DNA of 64,000 nt from Clostridia bacterium (GTDB lineage: Bacteria; Bacillota; Clostridia; Oscillospirales; Acutalibacteraceae). Location of the stretch: positions 20,954-84,953 of the forward strand of contig JAFYKZ010000016.1 of NCBI GenBank assembly GCA_017537365.1. The letters are read 5' to 3'. A program made the translations under genes and the position numbers. Shown here one piece after another: positions 1 to 8,147 of this stretch. Under the pieces are notes generated by a model, which worked only from the letters and a program-made list of their open reading frames with translations, was not told the origin of the DNA and made no database searches. Each line of letters begins with the position of its first letter. Position 1 is the stretch's first letter.

Positions 1-110
1 GAGAATCTTAGCAGCTCTTTTATTCTGTCGCACCTCGCATCATTTTCATTAAAGCCAAATGGCAGGTTTTGCGGTCTGTGACCTGTAAATGCACATACTT
101 TTTCTTTCAT
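1..110 (-). CDS. SLOG-family protein (DUF1273/YpsA-like), partial
   Basis: Only the first 36 codons are inside the window; the gene runs off the left edge. The start ATG at 110 follows an AAAGGA-type ribosome site. The visible N-terminus reads FTGHRPQNLPFG shortly after the start, the hallmark of SLOG proteins related to YpsA/DUF1273, a Rossmannoid nucleotide- or nucleotide-derivative-binding family. Such small SLOG proteins are often found in mobile elements; their substrate is generally unknown. Its promoter overlaps operator-like repeats that recur beside the neighbouring XRE gene, so that repressor probably controls it. Confidence 0.8.
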   Translation of the reverse strand, partial: MKEKVCAFTGHRPQNLPFGFNENDARCDRIKELLRF

Positions 111-129
111 ATTCAACATCCTTTCTATA

Positions 130-172
130 ATTGCAATACAATCATACTAATCGTATTGCAATTAGTATACCA
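130..172 (-). promoter_or_regulatory. Promoter and operator of the SLOG gene
   Basis: On the minus strand an extended -10 (TGG followed by TATACT, 164-172) lies upstream of the SLOG gene. Just downstream, overlapping it, is a perfect 10-bp inverted repeat, ATTGCAATAC (130-139) and GTATTGCAAT (153-162). The 18-mer TAATCGTATTGCAATTAG (148-165) recurs with one change at 690-707 near the XRE gene. This layout suggests a repressor site that blocks the promoter; that the XRE protein binds it is inference. Confidence 0.6.
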
Positions 173-207
173 CAAAAGAATGTCGAAATGTGTTATAATT
201 TGTCTGT

Positions 208-252
208 AAAATAAAAAAACTGCAAAAATGATAAAAATCAAATTTGCAGTTT
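208..252 (-). terminator. Intrinsic terminator of the XRE gene
   Basis: A perfect 10-bp stem (AAACTGCAAA at 217-226 with TTTGCAGTTT at 243-252) is followed on the minus strand by a T-rich tract. It begins 8 bases after the XRE stop codon. Confidence 0.8.
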
Positions 253-259
253 CTTTTAA

Positions 260-604
260 TCACTTATTGTTTTTTGCTGTATTGACCATTGTTTCAACAA
301 CGCTGAAAATCATATCACGCTCGTTATCGTCAAGGTCTTTAAGGCTATCCTCTATCTTTGAGGACTTATGCTTATATCCGTGCTTAGTAACATCGCAGAA
401 AATATCATCGGCAGAGCATTCTAATATATTCATAATTGTCACAAGGGTTTCAGTTTTAATATTGTAACTTCCGCGTTCCATAGCAGAATAAAAACTCGAA
501 CTAAGTGACAGCAATTCTGCCATTTTCTCTTGGGTTATTCCCTTGTCCTGACGGAGCATTTTAATTCTCTTACCGATACTCTTACAAACATCTCTGTCAT
601 TCAT
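260..604 (-). CDS. XRE-family helix-turn-helix transcriptional regulator
   Basis: This 114-residue protein has a classic XRE/Cro-type HTH in its first 70 residues (IGKRIKMLRQDKGITQEKMA, then SSFYSAMERG for the recognition region). The C-terminal third is acidic and helical and may dimerise. It is expected to be a DNA-binding repressor in the cytoplasm. Upstream (605-708) and beyond its own terminator (130-172) are copies of the same imperfect palindrome. It therefore probably represses itself and the divergent-function SLOG gene, acting as the element's local switch. The target assignment is inferred from repeat placement only. Confidence 0.9.
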   Translation of the reverse strand: MNDRDVCKSIGKRIKMLRQDKGITQEKMAELLSLSSSFYSAMERGSYNIKTETLVTIMNILECSADDIFCDVTKHGYKHKSSKIEDSLKDLDDNERDMIFSVVETMVNTAKNNK

Positions 605-650
605 AAAATTTATACCTCACATAACTATATCTTATACAATTATTATAATT

Positions 651-707
651 GACTGACGATTAGTTATACAGTAGGCGAGACAATGGGTATAATCGTATTA
701 CAATTAG
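651..707 (-). promoter_or_regulatory. Operator-like repeats and promoter region upstream of the XRE gene
   Basis: TAATCGTATTACAATTAG at 690-707 differs by one base from the copy at 148-165. A shorter related sequence (CGATTAGTTATA) lies at about 658-669. Both sit between the upstream stop codon and the XRE start at 604. Minus-strand promoter elements are present but not unambiguous (TTGTCT with TATAAC nearby). The XRE start follows GTGAGG. Confidence 0.5.
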
Positions 708-708
708 T

Positions 709-1119
709 TTATAGGAACATATTAGCATTTTTTATCCCAATATCCTGAAACATTTCAGCATATTCCAATACTTTATCCGCAATTTCAGCCTTTTGCTTAA
801 TACTGATTGGCGTATACCAATGAGGATCACTTCTGTCATCCCAGATATAAGGATTTAGAAGTGTTCCGTCCCTCATTTTACATTTGCCTATAACATCACT
901 GAAGTTAATCGTTTCTTTATCTATAACACCAGTGTTTTTATTAATGACAGACAATAATATTGAATTATACTGTCCACCTACATGGGTATTATGAAATTCC
1001 AATTTCAATAATTTATTATCATCAAGCCTTGCCATCATTGTTTTACCAACAAAAACTTGATCATTTATCGAACTTGTATGTTCAAACATTTGTCGCATTT
1101 CTTTTTCAAAAAAATCCAT
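709..1119 (-). CDS. Hypothetical ICE protein (136 aa)
   Basis: I do not recognise a family. It is a soluble 136-residue protein without signal peptide or membrane segment. A central stretch looks like beta strands (RLDDNKLLKLEFHNTHVGG, then YNSILLSVINK), with a Trp-rich patch (IWDDRSDPHWYTPIS) and a helical C-terminus. The start ATG follows TAGGAG with good spacing. It lies between the XRE regulator and the DUF3852-like membrane protein on the same strand, so it probably belongs to the conjugation or accessory module. It ends in NANMFL, which loosely resembles the Met-rich tails of the cargo proteins further right. Confidence 0.6.
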   Translation of the reverse strand: MDFFEKEMRQMFEHTSSINDQVFVGKTMMARLDDNKLLKLEFHNTHVGGQYNSILLSVINKNTGVIDKETINFSDVIGKCKMRDGTLLNPYIWDDRSDPHWYTPISIKQKAEIADKVLEYAEMFQDIGIKNANMFL

Positions 1120-1131
1120 AGTTATCTTCTC

Positions 1132-1464
1132 CTATATTATAGTCCAGATATACAACGGTGCTGTAAGGGTGAATATAAGACAAGCAAAAAGTATGCAAGG
1201 CGCAGTAAACTCAAACTGACCGCCTTTTCTGTAGTCAAAGTATGCCGTTCCTATTTTTACAAAAAATAATACGGCCAATATCATATCCACTACCGGAAAT
1301 ACAACGTTGTCTACTACCTTCTGCACCTGTGCCTTCGCAGCAACCCATGTCTGCTCAATAGCAGTTGCAACATCACCCGTAGCTGCAAATGCTGTCATAG
1401 AAAAAGTAAGCAACAGCAAGACTGTTACCGCTAAAATAATAAGAAGTTTTTTAAGCTTTTTCAT
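1132..1464 (-). CDS. Small membrane protein of the conjugation module (DUF3852-like)
   Basis: I start the gene at ATG 1464 because GGAGGAAA lies just upstream; in-frame starts further out have none. The 110-residue product has an N-terminal signal-like hydrophobic segment ending in AFAATG. Two more membrane segments follow (VFPVVDMILAVLFFVKIG and near the C-terminus), with the sequence AYFDYRKGGQFEFTAP between them. This matches my memory of DUF3852, a small protein in Clostridia ICE transfer modules with a VirB2-like layout. A pilin-like or channel-associated role in type IV secretion is plausible but unproven. The start overlaps the preceding gene by 14 bases, indicating translational coupling. 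Confidence 0.7.
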   Translation of the reverse strand: MKKLKKLLIILAVTVLLLLTFSMTAFAATGDVATAIEQTWVAAKAQVQKVVDNVVFPVVDMILAVLFFVKIGTAYFDYRKGGQFEFTAPCILFACLIFTLTAPLYIWTII

Positions 1465-1801
1465 AAAAACACTTTTCCTCCAATTCTCTAATTTCCTTAT
1501 TGCTGATGTACCGCACCGTAATGTTGAATTGTTTACAGAATTCAATTTCTTCACGCATTCTATCGGTTATATTACTGCCCATAACCCACAGTTCATCCGA
1601 ACACCATATTTTTGTAAGGGCATTTTCGAGTGCTTTTTGAGACATTTTACTGTCGTTCCAATTAACAACCCTATAATCTTCGTGAACACTTACGGGCGAT
1701 ACACCGCAAACAATAGCATACTGTCTGTATCTATCTGCCTTTGAAATGTTCTTCTTTATATTACCTAAAAGCTCAGAGCAGATATATACCTGTTTTTTCA
1801 T
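1451..1801 (-). CDS. Nucleoside 2-deoxyribosyltransferase-like protein (DUF4406/DUF7768-type)
   Basis: The product of 116 residues begins KKQVYICSELLGNIKKNI, the N-terminal strand and loop of the nucleoside-2-deoxyribosyltransferase-like fold, followed by helix AdRYrqYA and a CSDELWVMGSNITDRM segment typical of the family's substrate-binding half. Members of this superfamily cleave or transfer N-glycosidic bonds of nucleosides or nucleotides; the small mobile-element versions have no assigned reaction. The ATG at 1801 follows GAGGA, so it is preferred to the upstream TTG. It sits between the SpaA adhesin gene and the DUF3852-like gene. Confidence 0.65.
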   Translation of the reverse strand: MKKQVYICSELLGNIKKNISKADRYRQYAIVCGVSPVSVHEDYRVVNWNDSKMSQKALENALTKIWCSDELWVMGSNITDRMREEIEFCKQFNITVRYISNKEIRELEEKCFYEKA

Positions 1802-1806
1802 GAGTA

Positions 1807-4800
1807 TCAATCCTCATCGTCATCATAGTTGCCGTTTTTATTTTTGAACATAATAATGGCGCAGGAAATAAGACCTCCAAGGCCTACAGCAGCAAGACCT
1901 AACCAAAATCCTATTTTCGAATTATCTCCTGTTTTCGGTGCAGTGGGTACATCTATTCTCTCGTTTTTAACCTCTGCATATACCATCATACCGTTTTCGG
2001 TAATCTCGCACTCATATACGGTATTATTGGTTTTATAATCATACGGTGTTTTGAATTCTTCATAGGTGTATTTGCCGTAACGAAGAGTGAATTTTACAAT
2101 ACCCTCTGCATTTGTATAATCCTCTGCAACTACATTACCCTCTGCATCCTTAACTCTGAAACCGACACCCTCAATAACCTTTCCAGTATGTTTATCTGTT
2201 TTAAGAATTACAAGCTCACCCTTTATAGGTTTATTAATAAAGCCTTTTCCGGCTTCGGTTTCAACATTAACGATTTCGCCGTCATTACGGATTTCAAAAT
2301 AATAGTAACCATCATCCTTTATAAAACCTTCGGGAGCAGATTTCTCATATAAGAAATACCCGTTATATCTTAAATTTTCTAAACGGTATATTCCTTTTTC
2401 GGTTTCAGTAAGCTCATCTACAAGCAGATCAATTTTGGGATCATATTCTTTATTATGGTCTACATCCACATAAACCTCAAACTCTGCGCCTGTAAGTTTA
2501 TTTTCAGGATAATCAGCATCTATCTTTGTCACCTTAACAGAGCCCACAATAAAACGGTTTTCAATAATAATCTCTACTACCTGTTCGTGCTCTGTAATAT
2601 TAACGGCATAATTTTCAGTATTAAGAACAAACGCAGGAGCAGCTTTAATTTCTCTTAAAATCCAATTACCGTAAGGAACATTTTCGAATCCGAATACTCC
2701 TATTTCATTTGAGGTTGCTGTCATAATTGCGGTATCCTCTGAAAACTCTTTTTCATCAGGTTTAAACAATCCAAATAATGCACCTTCGATTGTGAATCCA
2801 TCCTCATCAACCTTGTATCCTATAACCGTTCCTCTTTTAAGGTCATTCTCGATTTTTTGGCCGCCCAGAACGGAAAGAAGGACGGTAGTTACATCTTCTC
2901 CTTGGTACCCGAATTCTACAAAGTATTTTTCGTCCGAAATAATATATCTGTCATCGGTTGCAATTTCTTTAATATACAGCTTTGCGCCAACAGGAATATC
3001 TGTTTTAAAGGTTATATTACCGTCTTCATCACAGTAAGCGGTTTCAATGAGGGCATCTGTCGGTATGATACTTCCGTCTTTGGCTTCAAGGTCAGCGGCA
3101 GCAAATATGCCGAACTGAACTTTAAGAATTTCGCCGTTTTCACCTATACCAAAGTTTTCATCCTTTTCGAGAATTTTATTAAGCGAGATTTCAGCCTTTT
3201 GTCTTTTATTTGTAACAGAAACTGATGTAGAAATAACGCTTATCTCCTGCCCTGCATACACAAGCTCGGCAGTATATACCTCGTCATTTTTAATCATACC
3301 GTAAGGAGCTTTTGTTTCTCTTATTTCATATTTTCCAAGATACAAAAGTTTAGTTATTGCAATGCCTTCTGCATCGGTAGTGATTGTATCCACTATCTCA
3401 CCCTTACTGTAACGGACAGTACCGTCAGGGGTGGATATTTCTTCGGCTGCTATTATACTGAATACTGCGCCTTCAAGACCGGATTCTTTATACACAGGCT
3501 GATACATACCGTCTTCTTCTGTAACAGACCAGAAAACCTCACCTTTTTTATTTACTGTAATAGTTCCCTTTTGTGCCATATTATGTTTTTCAACTGTCAC
3601 TACGGTTTTACTGCCGTCAACCTTAAACGGTACGGTGGTTGTATCAAGCACATATCCGTAGGCTGTGCATTCCTCAATTATTTCATAATTACCGTATGGC
3701 AGTTTTTCGGGGAGCATTAGTTTGCCTGAGTTATCTGTGTAATACACCTCAATATCCGTAGGTGTAGGATAATTTATACGCTGTACGATATATTCACCTG
3801 TATCGGTATTGCGAACTCTGAAACCAACACCTGATACGGGTATAAGCTTACCCGATTCTGCATCTCTTTTCTCTATTTCTATAAAAGCTTCATATGTAGC
3901 ATTGTTTATGATGAAGTTATACAGCTCGCCGTTGTCCCTTACAAAAACATCGAAATCGGGAATAAACTCTTTACCTTCCCATCCCTTAATCTGTTTTACG
4001 GTATATACGCCGTAAGGCAGTTCTTTTGTTACAGCAAATCCGTGCTTATTTATTACAAGTAAATCCCTTTCGGTTTCCTTTGCTTTATCGTATGAACCTG
4101 CGCTCTTTAGGAATATTTCAAACTCTGCTCCGACTTCGGGTGTTTCAATCTTTGTCGAGCCGTCATCGGTATGCTTTACAATAGAAATAACACCCTTTTT
4201 TATCTGCTCAAAAACATCGGCATTAATAGTGTTATATTCTACTCTGTACCACTCGGGAAATACTCCTAAATCATACTTGGTTTCATCGAGCAAATAACCT
4301 TCACTCGGTGTTATCTCCTGCAAATAATAGTCGTATCCGCAAGGATGATAATCGGTTATAAAGTATCCGTTTTTATCTGTTGTATAGGTATCTATTAATT
4401 TCTTACCTTTATACAGTCCGTACACAGCACCTTCAAGAGTTGCATCTCCTTGGGATACTCCATAATAATCATTTGTGTTATTTAAGGATGTGGGAACTAA
4501 CTCACGGTCTGATTTATTAACCTCAACACGCCATTTTTTAAGAGCATTATGTATATTTTCTTCAGCGGTTTTGTTCCATTCAATAGTTACATCCAATTCT
4601 TCAGGTTCTACATATCTATCTGGTGTCTGATACTCAAAAACATTATATTTTCCAATAGGTATATCTTTAAAATACACTTTACCGTTATTATCTGAAACAG
4701 CATACATATCTACCCTTTCACCTGAAAGAGATGTACCTGTAAGACAGAACTGCAAACCCTCAGCAAGACCGTCTTCTGCAGTTTTCGTTACTGTAAGATT

Positions 4801-6090
4801 TCCTCTGCGAAGCTCGTTATTAAAATACACGGTAGCAGTCTTGCCTGACACAACTGTTACAGTTTGTGAAGACTGCGGAACATAAGCATCGTATACCTTT
4901 TCGCTAACTGTATATGTGCCAGGTTTTAAATTATTAACGGCAATTTCTCCACTGCTGTTTGTAGTTACATTTTTATTAATACCGTTTCCGCTTATATTAA
5001 ATTCAAATCCGCTTATTTTATTATCCTCGGATGATTTAACGATTTTAATATTACCGGGTATAATTTCATTTACAGCATTAAAAGTTACCTTACCGTTATT
5101 AGCAGAACTTACTGTTACTTTCCATTCGGTCTGACCGTATGAACGGTAATTTGTCGGGAATACGGTTTCTTTAACTGTATAACTGCCGTATGGAACAGCA
5201 TCATCGCTTATGGCATAACCGTTTGCATTAGTAGGCCCGATTTTATACTGTGTGCCTGTAGTATCATTGGTAGCAACAAACACAGCTCCTGACAGGTTAT
5301 TACCGTCAGTATCCTTTTTATATACCTCAATAGCGCCGTTTGATTCTACAAACTCAGGCGCAGAAATTAACGCTACAACCTGAGGACTGCCACCCTTTGA
5401 CATACCCGAAATAGTACAGAATTCAGGACCGTTATCGTTACCTACATGGGTTATAAAATGGTTTCCGTTATAATAACCTGCATAAATAGCAACATGTGCA
5501 ATAGTTCCCGATGAAATACTCTTAAATGCAATAAGTGAACCAATGGGGATTGTTTCTGTGGAACTGAATCCAGAACCGTCAGAATTCTGTGTAAACGGAA
5601 TACTGCGGGCTATACCTGATGATATCCATGATTCTGCTGCATTTTTATATGCTACTGCAGCTCTTGGATTAGAAGGAGCAGGTGTTCCCGATGTATCTAT
5701 ACCTGCAATATTGGGAAGATAGTTATAATACACATAACTTACATAACTCGCACAGCAAAGACCGCTTTGTTCAAACTTTGCAATATTCGGAGCCAAGCCT
5801 GTAGCTGTTCCTGAATTGGATACAGTCTCAAGACCGGAAGGACCAGTACCGTATGAAATATTGGAACGAACAGAAGCAGGCGCAGAATTACTGTACTTTT
5901 TGAATATTGTACCGTCATTCTTTTGTGTCTGTACCTTATACCCTGTATATTCCAGGGCATCAAGATAAACATTATCCAACATATCCGCAGGTATATCCGA
6001 GGCAGGTGCCGCAAAAATGATCAGCGGTGTCATACAAATAAGCATTACAAATGCTAAAATCAAGGATACTAATCTTTTAAAATTTTTCAT
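1807..6090 (-). CDS. Giant cell-wall adhesin: NlpC/P60-like hydrolase plus about 11 SpaA/Cna-B repeats, sortase-anchored
   Basis: This 1,427-residue surface protein starts with a signal peptide (residues 1-28, ending IIFAAPA). A papain-fold NlpC/P60-like domain follows (about 30-245): GLCCASYVSYVYY carries the Cys, and IAHVAIYAG and FITHVGNDNG carry candidate His residues. About eleven SpaA/Cna-B modules then repeat the pattern 'I.V.K.D..G....GA.F' with 'G.Y...E...P.GY' ends. These modules normally form Lys-Asn isopeptide bonds. The C-terminus has VPTAPKTGDNS (an LPXTG variant), a membrane helix and an unusual acidic tail DDDED. Such proteins coat Gram-positive donor cells and help mating contact; the hydrolase may remodel peptidoglycan. 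No sortase is in the window. Confidence 0.88.
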   Translation of the reverse strand: MKNFKRLVSLILAFVMLICMTPLIIFAAPASDIPADMLDNVYLDALEYTGYKVQTQKNDGTIFKKYSNSAPASVRSNISYGTGPSGLETVSNSGTATGLAPNIAKFEQSGLCCASYVSYVYYNYLPNIAGIDTSGTPAPSNPRAAVAYKNAAESWISSGIARSIPFTQNSDGSGFSSTETIPIGSLIAFKSISSGTIAHVAIYAGYYNGNHFITHVGNDNGPEFCTISGMSKGGSPQVVALISAPEFVESNGAIEVYKKDTDGNNLSGAVFVATNDTTGTQYKIGPTNANGYAISDDAVPYGSYTVKETVFPTNYRSYGQTEWKVTVSSANNGKVTFNAVNEIIPGNIKIVKSSEDNKISGFEFNISGNGINKNVTTNSSGEIAVNNLKPGTYTVSEKVYDAYVPQSSQTVTVVSGKTATVYFNNELRRGNLTVTKTAEDGLAEGLQFCLTGTSLSGERVDMYAVSDNNGKVYFKDIPIGKYNVFEYQTPDRYVEPEELDVTIEWNKTAEENIHNALKKWRVEVNKSDRELVPTSLNNTNDYYGVSQGDATLEGAVYGLYKGKKLIDTYTTDKNGYFITDYHPCGYDYYLQEITPSEGYLLDETKYDLGVFPEWYRVEYNTINADVFEQIKKGVISIVKHTDDGSTKIETPEVGAEFEIFLKSAGSYDKAKETERDLLVINKHGFAVTKELPYGVYTVKQIKGWEGKEFIPDFDVFVRDNGELYNFIINNATYEAFIEIEKRDAESGKLIPVSGVGFRVRNTDTGEYIVQRINYPTPTDIEVYYTDNSGKLMLPEKLPYGNYEIIEECTAYGYVLDTTTVPFKVDGSKTVVTVEKHNMAQKGTITVNKKGEVFWSVTEEDGMYQPVYKESGLEGAVFSIIAAEEISTPDGTVRYSKGEIVDTITTDAEGIAITKLLYLGKYEIRETKAPYGMIKNDEVYTAELVYAGQEISVISTSVSVTNKRQKAEISLNKILEKDENFGIGENGEILKVQFGIFAAADLEAKDGSIIPTDALIETAYCDEDGNITFKTDIPVGAKLYIKEIATDDRYIISDEKYFVEFGYQGEDVTTVLLSVLGGQKIENDLKRGTVIGYKVDEDGFTIEGALFGLFKPDEKEFSEDTAIMTATSNEIGVFGFENVPYGNWILREIKAAPAFVLNTENYAVNITEHEQVVEIIIENRFIVGSVKVTKIDADYPENKLTGAEFEVYVDVDHNKEYDPKIDLLVDELTETEKGIYRLENLRYNGYFLYEKSAPEGFIKDDGYYYFEIRNDGEIVNVETEAGKGFINKPIKGELVILKTDKHTGKVIEGVGFRVKDAEGNVVAEDYTNAEGIVKFTLRYGKYTYEEFKTPYDYKTNNTVYECEITENGMMVYAEVKNERIDVPTAPKTGDNSKIGFWLGLAAVGLGGLISCAIIMFKNKNGNYDDDED

Positions 6091-6117
6091 AAAAATTTTC
6101 CTTTCTGAAATAAAAAT

Positions 6118-6144
6118 AACTCTGCAACATTAAGTCACAGAGTT
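6118..6144 (-). terminator. Probable terminator after the CAP lipoprotein gene
   Basis: AACTCTG (6118-6124) pairs with CAGAGTT (6138-6144); on the minus strand it is followed by ATTTTTATTT. The stem is only 7 bp, so termination may be partial and the adhesin gene downstream could still be read. Confidence 0.5.
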
Positions 6145-6161
6145 GTGTTAAAAAATATTTT

Positions 6162-6989
6162 TTACTTGTTGTCGGTATTTTCTTTTGCTACTGCCACATC
6201 GCAGTACCACATACCACTTTCGTAGGTTACTCCTACTGCTATGTAAGAGTATTCATCTGCTCCAACATAAGCCCAGTGTTTCGCACTGTTTTTTATAAGG
6301 TCTGCAAATCTTTTGGCTATTTCATCGGCAGTTCCCGCATATCCCGCTTTGGCTATAGCTTCTCTGGAGCAGGACGTGTAATACGGTTCACCGTTCATAC
6401 CGTAGAGTGAAGGGTCCACATATTCACCGTACTGTAAGGCAGTGGCGGCAGCTCTTTCGTCCTCGGTATTATGAGCGAATCTTTTTATTAACTGTCGGCT
6501 TCGGTATTCGGCATATTCAGTCAAGCCTTCAAGTTTCATGGCCTTTATTGTACGATATGAATTTATGTATTCGAGTATCTTTTCGGCTATTTCTTTACTG
6601 TCTTGTGCCGACGCATTAACCACCTGAGGAGCTATTGGAACAATCTCAATTTCTACCGGACTTTCTTTGTCAAGGAACGATAGTTCCCTTTTTTCATTAT
6701 TTTCAACATTTTCAGGTTTAGGTTCAGTAGGTTCAGCTTCAGGTTCAGATTCTGATACGACAATTTCCATGTTTTGGGCAGGAGGTTCTTCTTTCTCAGG
6801 TTCTGTGTATTTAAATTCCGTCACCTGTTCATCTTCCGTCGCCGTTTCATTTAGCGAAACAGTTTCTACTGCAACATTCTCAGGCTTAATAATCGGTTTT
6901 ACATCTACAACTGCTTTTTCTTTTTCGCAGCCTGATGCCGATAGTATTAATCCCACAAGAATACAAATTGCTGTTATCTTTTTAATCAT
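6162..6989 (-). CDS. CAP-domain (SCP/YkwD-like) lipoprotein
   Basis: This 275-residue protein has a lipoprotein signal peptide (hydrophobic helix then SASGC, lipidated Cys near residue 21) and a long acidic Pro/Glu linker (about 45-110). The C-terminal CAP domain (about 130-272) shows the helix ILEYINSYR, the RFAHN motif with its conserved His, and the closing strands YIAVGVTYESGMWYCDV. It should be exported and anchored in the membrane. CAP proteins of Gram-positives are poorly understood; some bind lipids or the cell wall. It lies upstream of the adhesin gene on the same strand, so the two probably form the element's surface module. GAGGTG precedes the start. Confidence 0.85.
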   Translation of the reverse strand: MIKKITAICILVGLILSASGCEKEKAVVDVKPIIKPENVAVETVSLNETATEDEQVTEFKYTEPEKEEPPAQNMEIVVSESEPEAEPTEPKPENVENNEKRELSFLDKESPVEIEIVPIAPQVVNASAQDSKEIAEKILEYINSYRTIKAMKLEGLTEYAEYRSRQLIKRFAHNTEDERAAATALQYGEYVDPSLYGMNGEPYYTSCSREAIAKAGYAGTADEIAKRFADLIKNSAKHWAYVGADEYSYIAVGVTYESGMWYCDVAVAKENTDNK

Positions 6990-7065
6990 AAATTTTCACC
7001 TCTACCCACACAATATACCGACAAATTTTCAAAAGTCCAGCAAAAAAATATTATTCGTTAAATAC

Positions 7066-7452
7066 TCACATAGAAGGAGTCATAGATTGGTCAGAAACTT
7101 CCGAATTTTGCTCAGCATTTTCTCCCTGCTGTTGATCGTTTTGCACCTGCTCTAACTTTTCCTCGTAAGCCTTAATAACGGCATCCTTAATCTTTTCACG
7201 GTCTTTCTTATTAAGAGCGAAGAAGGTATCCTGATAATTATCTCCGACTTTTCTTGACGGACACATTACAAAAAGACCTTTTTCATCTTCATAAACACGG
7301 AAACCTGTAGCGCAAAATCTATCGTAAATCCTGATGCTCGCATAAGCTTTAAGCTTGCTATCAGGGTAATTTGTAAGACTGTCTATATGCGCCTTAATAG
7401 GTGTGCGCTTTTGATACTGCTGTTTGTTGTTTGAATATTTTTGATTTGACAT
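7066..7452 (-). CDS. SpoVG-family protein
   Basis: GGAGG at 7461-7465 selects the ATG at 7452, giving 128 residues. The core (about 17-90) matches SpoVG: YASIRIYDRFCATGFRV, then GLFVMCPSRKVGDNYQD and a helix YEEKLEQ. SpoVG proteins are small site-specific DNA/RNA-binding regulators; ICE copies are common but their target is unknown. A Gln/Glu-rich linker follows, ending SDQSMTPSM, which is one of the shared cargo tails. It is the last gene of the cargo run before the surface module. Confidence 0.8.
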   Translation of the reverse strand: MSNQKYSNNKQQYQKRTPIKAHIDSLTNYPDSKLKAYASIRIYDRFCATGFRVYEDEKGLFVMCPSRKVGDNYQDTFFALNKKDREKIKDAVIKAYEEKLEQVQNDQQQGENAEQNSEVSDQSMTPSM

Positions 7453-7467
7453 TATATTTTCCTCCAA

Positions 7468-8145
7468 TTAAATAAAATTAAAACCTATTATTTGGTAGCC
7501 TATATCGGATTCTACTTCTTCCTGGCTGATTTCTTCTGGTACGCTGAAACGCTCTAAGTATTCTTTTGCCTCAGCTTCAGTCAAACCTCTGAAATCACAA
7601 CCCTTTTCTCCGCAAATAAAGAACGGTCCTGCAATAATAGAAGTGCCATCACCAAAATGGATATTACCTTCCATACCCATCAGTTTCGACTCTTCATTGT
7701 CTATAAGAATTGTTTCATCATCTGAAATCTTAACCGTTTCTATAAGACCGCCGCCGACCGCCTTTTGCATAGAATGTAAATCATCTCTGATTTCAGTTTC
7801 AAATGCAGGCTTTTTAGGCTCTTTATATACCACTCTCATAAGGTTTCTGAGTTTATGCGCAGCCGAACCGTCAAAGTCAATTTCTTTGAATCCTTCATTT
7901 TGACAGATATATGATTTATCTTCTACTGAAATAACATCCGATGCAGCAATGACCTTACCCATATATAACGGATGATCGTCAGTGTTGATTTTACTCATTA
8001 TTTCTGATGGACTTGATTCATCAATCACCGCATCGAAAACCTTATCGTAAATCTCAGGATTAACCGTTTCAATATCCTTTACATCCTTAAACCTTACTTT
8101 CTCAGTATCTCTCGATGGATTTATCTGATATATTTTAACTCGCAT
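7468..8145 (-). CDS. YodL-DUF3846 two-domain protein
   Basis: This 225-residue protein has two domains of the ICE 'polyvalent' repertoire. Residues 1-95 match YodL (KIYQINPSRDTEKVRF at the start, then HPLYMGKVIAASDVISV and CQNEGFKEIDFDG). Residues about 100-200 match DUF3846 (HSMQKAVGGGLIETVKI, then IDNEESKLMGMEGN and IIAGPFFICG). Neither has a proven activity; both are known from large conjugation-associated proteins. The gene starts 2 bases after the upstream stop, and its Shine-Dalgarno is inside the upstream gene's MEGM codons. It ends IIGFNFI, a poor match to the shared tail. Confidence 0.8.
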   Translation of the reverse strand: MRVKIYQINPSRDTEKVRFKDVKDIETVNPEIYDKVFDAVIDESSPSEIMSKINTDDHPLYMGKVIAASDVISVEDKSYICQNEGFKEIDFDGSAAHKLRNLMRVVYKEPKKPAFETEIRDDLHSMQKAVGGGLIETVKISDDETILIDNEESKLMGMEGNIHFGDGTSIIAGPFFICGEKGCDFRGLTEAEAKEYLERFSVPEEISQEEVESDIGYQIIGFNFI

Positions 8146-8147
8146 TT

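Noticed and set aside
1307..1744. A plus-strand open frame of 145 codons antisense to the DUF3852-like and NDT-like genes
   Set aside because: Both minus-strand genes have family matches and ribosome sites; the antisense frame has neither.
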